Shown: positions 1-5,305 of the stretch, piece after piece
How positions within the stretch are numbered: position 1 is the stretch's first letter
Layout: each line of letters opens with the position of its first letter
Source: SLID01 sp041667545
GTDB lineage: Bacteria; Omnitrophota; Gorgyraeia; Tantalellales; Tantalellaceae
Assembly: GCA_041667545.1 (NCBI GenBank)
Contig: JBAYES010000082.1
Coordinates: 1 to 6,434, forward strand
DNA: 6,434 nt
Direction: 5' to 3'
Notes under the pieces: model-generated
The model's database searches: none
What the model was told of the DNA's origin: nothing
Seen by the model: the letters and a program-made list of their open reading frames with translations, nothing else
Translations under genes and position numbers: made by a program

Positions 1-381
1 CGCGGTGGGAGTCTTAACGGTGAAACTCGATCCGGGCTTGAGATTAGCGAATTTCGCGAAGACCGAACCGTTGGGAAGATCTAAAAGAGCTTTTCCCACG
101 GTTGTTATCGAATTCTCCCGCACTCTTACCAGGTTAAGGCCTTCTGAGTCGAACACAATGTCGACATTTGAATTCCTTCCGGTTTTGATGATAGCTTTTT
201 CCATAAGCTTCATTCCCACCCATGGCCTTATCCAGATCCCGTCGCCATTAGTGTCTGCCTGCACATCGCCTTTCATGTTCACAATGGCCACTTCGTAGAT
301 GGCATCTACGCTCGCCAAAGAAGAACTCGAAAATGAAAAAACAAGAACCACTACCATCAGGCACAGAAACGATCTCCGCAT
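1..381 (-). CDS. Exported FecR-domain protein (N-terminal part; runs off left edge)
   Basis: 127 residues are visible and the C-terminus lies outside the window. The start is ATG at 379-381, preceded by AAAGGAGA at 391-398 with a 9-nt gap. Residues 1-24 form a signal peptide: MRR, then a hydrophobic run (LMVVVLVFSF), then SSSSLAS with likely cleavage after SLA or SLAS, so the protein is exported. From about residue 28 the sequence follows the FecR pattern: a GDV strand, an NGDGIW segment with the conserved Trp, G-K-L, I-K-TG-R-S as the 'TG..S' turn, DIVFDSEG, LVRVRENS, and F-TVKTPTA at the edge of the window. In iron uptake FecR relays a signal to an anti-sigma system, but many stand-alone exported FecR-domain proteins have no such partner and unknown roles. 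No sigma factor or TonB receptor gene is visible here, so an iron role is not supported. It lies downstream of comEC but has its own promoter and is probably transcribed separately. Confidence 0.82.
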   Translation of the reverse strand, partial: MRRSFLCLMVVVLVFSFSSSSLASVDAIYEVAIVNMKGDVQADTNGDGIWIRPWVGMKLMEKAIIKTGRNSNVDIVFDSEGLNLVRVRENSITTVGKALLDLPNGSVFAKFANLKPGSSFTVKTPTA

Positions 382-432
382 AACTGCATATCTCCTTTTA
401 TGAATTGGTTATATGAGAATATACCCACCGAA

Positions 433-461
433 AGGATATCATAGATCCGGCAAAGTGTCAA
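433..461 (-). promoter_or_regulatory. Predicted sigma70-type promoter of the FecR-domain gene
   Basis: Read on the minus strand there is TTGACA (456-461), a 17-bp spacer and TATCCT (433-438), with TG one base upstream of the -10 (an extended -10). The start point would fall near 426, giving a leader of about 45 nt that contains the AAAGGAGA ribosome site. The perfect -35, ideal spacing and correct distance from the gene make this a good candidate. It is a prediction from sequence alone. Confidence 0.6.
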
Positions 462-498
462 TGCTGGGGTAGTCAGAAATGTTGGGTTGATCAGGAGT

Positions 499-543
499 AG
501 CCCCATCGGCCGTAATGCGTCTTTTCCGGCCGCGGGTTGGGCT
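499..543. repeat. Imperfect inverted repeat between comEC and the FecR gene
   Basis: Outer arms AGCCC (499-503) and GGGCT (539-543) and inner arms CGGCCG (507-512) and CGGCCG (527-532) can pair around a 14-nt loop, with unpaired CAT on one side and CGGGTT on the other. It lies just past the 3' end of comEC and before the FecR promoter, where a terminator would be expected. No T-run follows on either strand, so it is not a canonical intrinsic terminator. It may be a weak or factor-dependent stop, an mRNA-stabilising hairpin, or chance. Confidence 0.35.
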
Positions 544-578
544 CAGAACTGCCGCGTTTCGGACTTGATGAATGTTTT

Positions 579-3020
579 TTACAAAAAAGTTTTTACGCCA
601 AGTTCCTCCGGAGCGTCGGTGAGAGTTACCGCGCCGTATTCGCCCGTTGATAAAATACGGGCTTTTGAAGTTTCGGAGACCTTTAATAAGGCGCTGTTCA
701 TCCTGGCTCCGCGTTCATTGGTCACGATAAGGTATTCGGGATCCGCGTACCGTAAAAACTCTTCTACTACAGCCCTCTCGCCAAGCCCGCCTCCGTGATG
801 CGGGACTTTCATTAAGTCCGCTCCCAGTTCTTCCCCGTACATAAGTATGTCTTTTAGCGCCGGTGATTCCGCGTCGGCGGAAAATAACAATCTTCTCCCC
901 CTGAATGTAACCACCTTGAGTACGACAGAATCGTTATTTGCCGTCCCATAATACCCGCCTCCCGGAGGATTAAGGACCCTTATATCGGCAAATGGGAATC
1001 CTTTTATCCTGTCGCCTTTTCTGACCTCTATGCGGGAGATCTTCTTTTCTTTCACTTTCGCGAGTATGTCCGAAAAAACGCGGGGGGGCTTCCTGTCCGG
1101 GCGGGTCCCGGCATCTATTAGGGCGCCCACCTTAAAATTATCCAGAATAAAAGGAAATCCTCCCATATGATCTTCATGCGGATGCGTAATTACCGCGCAA
1201 TCTATTCTGCGTATGCCCCTCCGCGCGAGATACGGGGCTATCACATCTCTTCCTGAGTCTTTCCCCGTGCCTTTTCCCGCGATGCCGGCATCTATCATCA
1301 TTACACCGCCGTCCGGGAATTCCAGAAGCGAGGCGTCCGCCTTGCCCGTATGAAAAATGGTTATGCGCGTGTCTTTCGGGGGCACAAGCGACACTTCTTT
1401 CCAGACGAAAAGGTTTGCCGCGAAAAGAAGAACAATAACAAGGTATATCCTTTTCGGACGATTTTTGAACGCGAGGACAGCCGCCGCAAGAACGCCGTAA
1501 AACCCGGCTATAAAAACCGCTCCGGGCGGCGCCACTCTTATAAAAGCGCCCGGCAAAGAGGCAATAAAACCCAGAGTTCTCATAAGAACATTCACAACTC
1601 CGTTCATGATAGAGGCCGAGACTTCTGCAAAAAAATTAAAAAAAGGCGCTTCGGGCAGAATGGCGACAATAGCCGAAAGTACGACCATAAGAAAAAGCGC
1701 CGGAACGGCGAAGATATTGGCCGGGACGCAGGAAGGCGTGATCATGTTAAAATAAGCGGCTATAACAGGCATACCTCCGATGAAAACCGCCGAAGACACA
1801 GAGACCGCCGTAAGAAAATATGTCTTTGCTCTTCCAATAACACTTCCGTTGTTTTGTTTCCCGCCAATACCCAGGAAATGCGACGTAAGCGGAGTGAGTA
1901 CGACTATGGAGATAACCGCGGCGTAAGAAAGAATAAACCCGGGACGAAAAAGCTGGCCGGGATAAGCGAAAGTAATAATGAAAGCGGAAACCGCAAGAGC
2001 GTTCACAATATCGGGTTTTCTCGAGAAAGAATAGCTTAAAAGAATCAGGCATCCCATTACGGCGGCGCGCAGGGATGAAGGACTGCATCCGGTAAAGGCG
2101 GCAAAACCCAAGATCCCAAGAGAAGCAAGCATATTGCTCAACGGCCCGGAAAGACGCATAGCCCTGAAAACGCTAAGAAAAATAAACGCGGCTATTCCCA
2201 CGTGAAGACCGCTGACGGCAAGAATGTGCATTGTGCCCGTCCGGACAAGCACATCCCGCATTTTCCCGTCAACTCCGGTGCGAATACCCAGCGCGACAGA
2301 TCCGGCCGCGCCGAGGGCCGGCCCGGAAAGATACTTTTTAAGTTTGATTTCGGATCTTTTTCTTAAATATGATAAGAAACGCCTGAAAGCCGTAATAGGG
2401 TCTTTCCCGCTGCCGGTTATCCCGAATATATCATTCTTCGAAGAAGAAAAACGGGCTCTTACCCCCGTTTTATAGCTCATTATTCTGAAGTCACGGCCTG
2501 CCGGATTCATGTTTTTCGGAGGAAGAGAAAGTTTTCCCGACATTACCACCCTGTCGGCAAAACGGGGATCCTTTTTGCCGGGAGAGTAAATTACGGCTTT
2601 TATCCTGCCCGTCGCGTTCATTTCGTTTTCTTCCAGGATGATCTTTTTGAGTTCAAGATCGAAAGAGATGCTTTCATACCGGTGAGAACTAAAGTTTAAG
2701 GGATTTGAGGCAACCACTCCGTAAATAACGGCTTGTCTGGTATCTTCATCCAGAAAATTGCGTATATCTCCCGGCGTGAGACCCGAGGCCGAGACATACC
2801 TTGTAATGCCCATAAAAAAGAAAAACACAGCTATAAGAACGTAGAATGTCCGGGACGAACGAAAGACCGACAGTGACAGGAAGAGAAAAAACGCTTGAAT
2901 GAATATAAGCATTGGAACACGAAATGTAATCGTCTCATGAGGCAGCATGCCGGCTGAAAAGACTCCGGCTATGAAGGACAGGAACGGCAGGAACAGGGGC
3001 CTGGCAAAAAAACTTCGCAT
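579..3020 (-). CDS. comEC: ComEC/Rec2 family DNA-uptake channel protein
   Basis: 813 residues, a normal length for full three-part ComEC. Family role: inner-membrane channel that carries single-stranded DNA into the cytoplasm during natural transformation. Residues 1-75 hold several hydrophobic helices and about 80-215 form the soluble DUF4131/OB-like region. Residues about 230-540 are the polytopic Competence domain, with the hallmark AVSGLHVG at 268-275 followed by many membrane helices. Residues about 550-813 are a metallo-beta-lactamase-fold domain with THPHEDHMGG (612-621; H613, H615, D617, H618), FSADAE (D716) and KVPHHGG (H741, H742). These are the expected metal-binding positions, so a working nuclease-like domain is plausible. 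The usual DVGQGDA at its start is changed to HTGKADA (557-563). The start is ATG at 3018-3020 with only a weak GGGAA upstream. It follows comEA by 27 bp, so co-transcription and perhaps coupling are likely. Reading frame intact. Confidence 0.95.
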   Translation of the reverse strand: MRSFFARPLFLPFLSFIAGVFSAGMLPHETITFRVPMLIFIQAFFLFLSLSVFRSSRTFYVLIAVFFFFMGITRYVSASGLTPGDIRNFLDEDTRQAVIYGVVASNPLNFSSHRYESISFDLELKKIILEENEMNATGRIKAVIYSPGKKDPRFADRVVMSGKLSLPPKNMNPAGRDFRIMSYKTGVRARFSSSKNDIFGITGSGKDPITAFRRFLSYLRKRSEIKLKKYLSGPALGAAGSVALGIRTGVDGKMRDVLVRTGTMHILAVSGLHVGIAAFIFLSVFRAMRLSGPLSNMLASLGILGFAAFTGCSPSSLRAAVMGCLILLSYSFSRKPDIVNALAVSAFIITFAYPGQLFRPGFILSYAAVISIVVLTPLTSHFLGIGGKQNNGSVIGRAKTYFLTAVSVSSAVFIGGMPVIAAYFNMITPSCVPANIFAVPALFLMVVLSAIVAILPEAPFFNFFAEVSASIMNGVVNVLMRTLGFIASLPGAFIRVAPPGAVFIAGFYGVLAAAVLAFKNRPKRIYLVIVLLFAANLFVWKEVSLVPPKDTRITIFHTGKADASLLEFPDGGVMMIDAGIAGKGTGKDSGRDVIAPYLARRGIRRIDCAVITHPHEDHMGGFPFILDNFKVGALIDAGTRPDRKPPRVFSDILAKVKEKKISRIEVRKGDRIKGFPFADIRVLNPPGGGYYGTANNDSVVLKVVTFRGRRLLFSADAESPALKDILMYGEELGADLMKVPHHGGGLGERAVVEEFLRYADPEYLIVTNERGARMNSALLKVSETSKARILSTGEYGAVTLTDAPEELGVKTFL

Positions 3021-3047
3021 AATATTTTCCCGGTTAGGCGGAACCTG

Positions 3048-3446
3048 TTAATCAATCTTTACGTACTCCCGCATTTTCTCAAGTTTAGCGGGGCCTATAC
3101 CTTTGACTTTTATGAGAGCCTCAACAGTGGAAAAACTGCCATATTTTTCGCGATATTCCACTATGCGGGAAGAAATAGCCGGGCCGATGCCCGGTATGAC
3201 GGTTATTTCCTCGGCCGTGGCGGTGTTTACAGGTACCCTTCGGGCCTCTTTAAGGTTTTCTTCAACCTCCACCAAAGAAAGTTTTTCCTTTATTCCTCCC
3301 GACTCCACGGTTATGGAGGCAAGAGGTCTTGAGTCTCTGGCAAAAAGTATCACCGAAGCGGAAAACAAAAATATTGAAAGCGCCGCGACTATCACCCTTT
3401 CCGGCACGCTTGCTTTCCCGTTAGTAAGCTTCTTTTCCTTGTTCAT
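3048..3446 (-). CDS. comEA: ComEA-like membrane-anchored helix-hairpin-helix DNA-binding protein
   Basis: 132 residues. A short basic N-terminus is followed by one hydrophobic segment at about 16-36, which should anchor the protein with its C-terminus outside the inner membrane. Residues 37-70 form a linker. Residues 71-132 are the tandem helix-hairpin-helix domain of ComEA: VNTAT (73-77), first hairpin PGIG (85-88), then ISSRIVEYREKYGSF, second hairpin KGIG (115-118) and a closing helix. Known family role: binds incoming double-stranded DNA without sequence specificity and passes it to ComEC. The start is ATG at 3444-3446 with AAAGGAGA (3454-3461) 7 nt upstream, a strong site. comEC begins 27 bp downstream in the usual comEA-comEC order. 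The membrane anchor plus linker resembles the Gram-positive ComEA plan more than the small secreted ComEA of many proteobacteria. Confidence 0.94.
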   Translation of the reverse strand: MNKEKKLTNGKASVPERVIVAALSIFLFSASVILFARDSRPLASITVESGGIKEKLSLVEVEENLKEARRVPVNTATAEEITVIPGIGPAISSRIVEYREKYGSFSTVEALIKVKGIGPAKLEKMREYVKID

Positions 3447-3472
3447 TTTACGATCTCCTTTAAATACAATCA

Positions 3473-3512
3473 GTCATGAGGTTGCTCGGTCGCTTTGCTC
3501 CCTCGCAATGAC
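3473..3512. repeat. Short palindromic interspersed repeat between the 79-aa gene and comEA
   Basis: On the plus strand GTCA (3473-3476) and TTGC (3482-3485) pair with GCAA (3505-3508) and TGAC (3509-3512), leaving a 5-nt bulge, TGAGG. The core reads TCGGTCGCTTTGCTCCCTC. On the minus strand it begins GTCATTGCGAGGGAGC. This strongly resembles small repeats scattered between genes in many environmental genomes (GTCATTGCGAG...GAAGC...GCAATC type). It occupies much of the 93-bp gap between the first gene of the run and comEA. Whether it affects RNA processing or is only a mobile-repeat scar cannot be told. Only one copy is in the window, so repetition is inferred from resemblance. Confidence 0.55.
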
Positions 3513-3539
3513 GTGTAATCGCCATTTTGCAGAACTCTA

Positions 3540-3779
3540 TCATTTACTTACAAGGTCCCAGTGAACAGACTTTGGGGTAATAACAAGGTCAACAACTTCA
3601 GGCCCTTTGTCTATCTCAATAACTTCAGCTTTTACTCCGCACCCCAGAAGATATCGTATGGCGCCGGCATATTTGCTTGTGGCCAGAAGCCGCCTCATCT
3701 CTTTTTCCTTTTTCGGATCATTTATGATCATCATTGAGGATCCGCCATTACCTTTGTGGCTCTTTATAAGCACTTTCAT
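3540..3779 (-). CDS. Conserved-looking 79-residue protein of unknown function, first gene of the comE run
   Basis: I do not recognise this family. It is 79 residues with no signal peptide or membrane segment, so it is probably cytoplasmic. After a lysine- and glycine-rich start (MKVLIKSHKGNGGSS) comes a hydrophobic MMIIND. A charged helix follows (PKKEKEMRRLLATSKYAGAIRYLL, about 22-45, described piecewise), then G-CGVKAEVIEID (strand) and EVVDLVITP (strand), ending in SVHWDLVSK. This suggests a small alpha-beta fold. The start is ATG at 3777-3779, backed by GGAGGG (3787-3792) 7 nt upstream and by a strong promoter at 3826-3855. Both support a real gene. The next ATGs, at the paired methionines 16-17, lack such a site. 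It is 93 bp ahead of comEA on the same strand and may be its operon partner. Confidence 0.72.
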   Translation of the reverse strand: MKVLIKSHKGNGGSSMMIINDPKKEKEMRRLLATSKYAGAIRYLLGCGVKAEVIEIDKGPEVVDLVITPKSVHWDLVSK

Positions 3780-3825
3780 ATCTCAGCCCTCCAACTTTGT
3801 GTTCTTTTACACCCCCTTGAAAAAG

Positions 3826-3855
3826 ATTTTATCACCAAATGTGATATCCTGTCAA
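3826..3855 (-). promoter_or_regulatory. Predicted sigma70-type promoter of the 79-aa/comEA/comEC run
   Basis: On the minus strand: perfect TTGACA (3850-3855), an 18-bp spacer, then TAAAAT (3826-3831; five of six match TATAAT). The start point would be near 3819, giving a leader of about 40 nt with GGAGGG before the ATG at 3777. The spacer contains palindrome copy 1 (3831-3845), so a protein bound there would cover the promoter. Divergent from the regulator promoter at 3878-3906. Confidence 0.65.
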
Positions 3856-3879
3856 GGACAAAATATCACATTTTGTGTT
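3831..3879. promoter_or_regulatory. Paired palindromic operator-like sites between divergent genes
   Basis: Copy 1 (3831-3845) is ATCAC-CAAAT-GTGAT, a perfect 5-bp-arm palindrome. Copy 2 (3865-3879) is ATCAC-ATTTT-GTGTT, one mismatch from it. Their centres are 34 bp apart. The same bases also form a perfect 11-bp inverted repeat, AAATGTGATAT (3837-3847) and ATATCACATTT (3863-3873), around a 15-bp centre. Copy 1 lies between the -10 and -35 of the leftward promoter and copy 2 overlaps the -35 of the rightward promoter. The layout is typical of sites for a dimeric HTH repressor. The obvious candidate binder is the HTH-receiver protein encoded next to it; that link is inferred. Confidence 0.6.
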
Positions 3880-3906
3880 GATTATTTAAAGGTTTTAGGG
3901 TATACT
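3878..3906 (+). promoter_or_regulatory. Predicted sigma70-type promoter of the HTH-receiver gene (leaderless start likely)
   Basis: TTGATT (3878-3883), a 17-bp spacer and TATACT (3901-3906). The predicted start point, about 7 bases past the -10, falls at or next to the A of the ATG at 3913. No Shine-Dalgarno sequence can fit between them, which points to a leaderless mRNA. The -35 overlaps palindrome copy 2, so autoregulation is plausible. Confidence 0.6.
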
Positions 3907-3912
3907 TTATAT

Positions 3913-4632
3913 ATGGATTTCTCGAAAAGTCTAAAAAATATACGAAAAGACCTTAAACTCTCCCAGCATGATCTTGCCCGGAGAATGGGCATAGCCCAAT
4001 CTACGGTAGGTATGTGGGAAACAGGCAAAAGAACCCCCAAACTCGATGAAATAAAACGCCTGGCAAGAGCCCTGAATATTACATTAGACCGGCTTATCTC
4101 CAAGAACGACAAGAAGATAGAAATAACCAAAAACAGCGTATACATAGACGGCAAAGAAGTGGAAGGCCTTAACGCCATAGACGTTGAAAGAATAATAGAC
4201 AATGTCAGGGTTTTTCAAAAAGATAGAAAGGTTTCCGAACAGAGCCTTTTTGACGGTAATGACAAAAAAGACCTTCCCCGCCGAAAGATCCTTATAATCG
4301 ACGACGCGAAAGATATGTGCGAACTGCTTTACTCATACCTTGCCCCGCACAATTACAGGGTCTTCATTACTTTTAACGGGCAAATGGGACTTGAATATTT
4401 CAATGAAATATCGCCTGATGTGGTATTTCTCGACCTGGGCCTTCCGGATATAAGCGGCCAGGAAGTGCTTAGTATTATAAGGAAGATAAGTGATGTCCCC
4501 ATAGTTGTAATAACGGCTAATCCGCGCGAAGTGGCCGACATACACCTCAAAGATCTTAAAATAGAAGGGTTCATATCAAAACCTTTTTCTCTTGAGGAAA
4601 TACTTAACACTCTTAAACAGATACTGGGATGA
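3913..4632 (+). CDS. DNA-binding regulator with N-terminal XRE-type HTH and C-terminal response-regulator receiver domain
   Basis: 239 residues. Residues 5-62 are a Cro/CI (XRE) helix-turn-helix: LSQHDLARRMGIAQSTVGMWETGKRTPKLDEI, seen as LSQHDLARRMG (16-26), AQSTVGMWE (28-36) and GKRTP (38-42). Residues 67-120 are a linker with YIDGKEVEGL and a charged helix. Residues 123-239 are a receiver domain: acidic pair D130-D131, phosphoacceptor D174 in VVFLDLGLPD, T201 in VVITAN and K223 in ISKPF. All key residues are present, so it should accept a phosphate and probably acts as a response regulator. The domain order is the reverse of the usual receiver-first layout. The same frame is open upstream to 3607, but that stretch is antisense to the 79-aa gene and crosses the promoters. 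The ATG at 3913 starts exactly at the HTH and fits the promoter. No histidine kinase is in the window. Its stop overlaps the PilZ-like gene. Confidence 0.9.
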   Translation: MDFSKSLKNIRKDLKLSQHDLARRMGIAQSTVGMWETGKRTPKLDEIKRLARALNITLDRLISKNDKKIEITKNSVYIDGKEVEGLNAIDVERIIDNVRVFQKDRKVSEQSLFDGNDKKDLPRRKILIIDDAKDMCELLYSYLAPHNYRVFITFNGQMGLEYFNEISPDVVFLDLGLPDISGQEVLSIIRKISDVPIVVITANPREVADIHLKDLKIEGFISKPFSLEEILNTLKQILG

Positions 4633-5015
4633 TAATGAAGAACTTTAAAAGTACAAATAAAACGGTCGATCGGAATTTCGGCATAAACATAATAGCCGTT
4701 GACGAAAACGGCAAAAGCCGGGGTATAATGTTCTCTCCCGGCAGTGAGGCGGAAGAAACCATACTTGAACCGGGAAAAAGCAAGATAACATCTTCCCGGC
4801 CCCTTCCTAAAGAGTCCAAACTGCAGATAAAGATGCTTTTTCCCGAAAGATCGGACCTGAACCTGGTTAAAGCCCACGGGACGATAAAATGGGTAAAACA
4901 GGTAAAGACTTCTGAGGGTAAATATTTTTTAATAGGAGTGCATTTCAGAGAAGCATCGTCCGAAGAAAAGGAAAAAATAACAAAACTCTGGAAGACCCGC
5001 CGAAAAGCGCAATAA
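4629..5015 (+). CDS. PilZ-like domain protein
   Basis: 128 residues, cytoplasmic, no membrane segment. From about residue 45 the pattern fits the beta-barrel half of a PilZ domain: ILEPGKSKITSSRPLP, then KLQIKMLFP (64-72), the typical AHGTIKWVK (82-90), then YFLIGVHF (99-106) and a closing helix SSEEKEKITKLW. Known PilZ domains bind cyclic di-GMP through RxxxR and D/NxSxxG. I see neither here (EPGKSK sits where D/NxSxxG should be), so this may be a non-binding PilZ relative that works through protein contacts, or a divergent one. The start ATG (4629-4631) overlaps the upstream TGA as ATGA, and ATG 4635-4637 is a possible alternative. There is no good ribosome site, consistent with translational coupling. 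Its pairing with a receiver protein suggests a joint signalling role, perhaps linked to type IV pili and DNA uptake. Family call is moderate. Confidence 0.72.
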   Translation: MIMKNFKSTNKTVDRNFGINIIAVDENGKSRGIMFSPGSEAEETILEPGKSKITSSRPLPKESKLQIKMLFPERSDLNLVKAHGTIKWVKQVKTSEGKYFLIGVHFREASSEEKEKITKLWKTRRKAQ

Positions 5016-5020
5016 CCGCA

Positions 5021-5155
5021 TCATTCCCTTTCCACTTTAATTTTGTACAGATCGTCGTTGGTGCCGGTTAACCAGAAGAATTCACATCCCCAAGCAATGT
5101 CCGTGGTCTCTTTGGTGGGGCAAGCGTCCTTAGAACCCCATCTTCCATTCTGATC
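5021..5155 (-). pseudogene. Decayed C-terminal fragment of an unidentified protein
   Basis: On the minus strand an open stretch of 44 codons ends at TGA (5021-5023) and is closed upstream by TAA (5156-5158), with no start codon and no ribosome site. The peptide looks like real protein: it contains NGRWGSKDACPTKE, then TDIAWGCEFFWLTGTNDD, then LYKIKVERE. It is rich in aromatic residues with plausible strand patterns, as in the end of a beta-rich domain. A different frame just upstream (about 5130-5210) also reads sensibly (LRRLYGIGFKIRMEDG), which suggests one gene broken by frameshift near 5140-5155. I do not recognise the family. It could also be chance open sequence. Confidence 0.3.
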
Positions 5156-5199
5156 TTAAACCCAATACCATAAAGCCTTCTTAACCAGAGGAGGTCAAC

Positions 5200-5241
5200 A
5201 TGAAGCGAGCGAAGTACAAACATTTTGGAGAAGCCGCGTAG
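5200..5241 (+). CDS. Possible 13-residue ORF with a strong ribosome site
   Basis: ATG at 5200 reads MKRAKYKHFGEAA and stops at TAG (5239-5241). AGAGGAGG at 5187-5194 lies 5 nt upstream, nearly an ideal Shine-Dalgarno sequence. The TAG forms the loop of a perfect CCGCG/CGCGG hairpin (5234-5246). It may be a leader peptide, or the start of a longer gene now interrupted: beyond the TAG the frame continues RGHIETQAGASPQSL to a stop at about 5300. The minus strand of the same bases also has open frames, so the call is weak. No function can be assigned. Confidence 0.25.
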   Translation: MKRAKYKHFGEAA

Positions 5242-5305
5242 CGCGGGCACATTGAGACACAGGCAGGAGCCTCTCCCCAATCTTTGACCAGTTTTAACTA
5301 AAAAC

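Noticed and set aside
499..543. Intrinsic terminator for comEC
   Set aside because: The stem is interrupted and no T-run follows on either strand, so it is listed only as an inverted repeat.
487..798. Plus-strand open frame overlapping the comEC 3' end
   Set aside because: No ribosome site or recognisable protein; overlaps the intact metallo-beta-lactamase domain on the other strand.
1350..2039. Long plus-strand open frame opposite comEC
   Set aside because: Extremely rich in Arg, Lys and Asn with no domain pattern; it is the shadow of the comEC coding strand.
3607..3912. Upstream extension of the HTH-receiver reading frame
   Set aside because: It is antisense to the 79-aa gene, crosses both promoters and palindromes, and adds residues unlike any domain. 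The ATG at 3913 begins right at the HTH.
4353..4877. Minus-strand open frame opposite the regulator and PilZ-like genes
   Set aside because: No start signals and no protein-like pattern; both plus-strand genes have clear domains.
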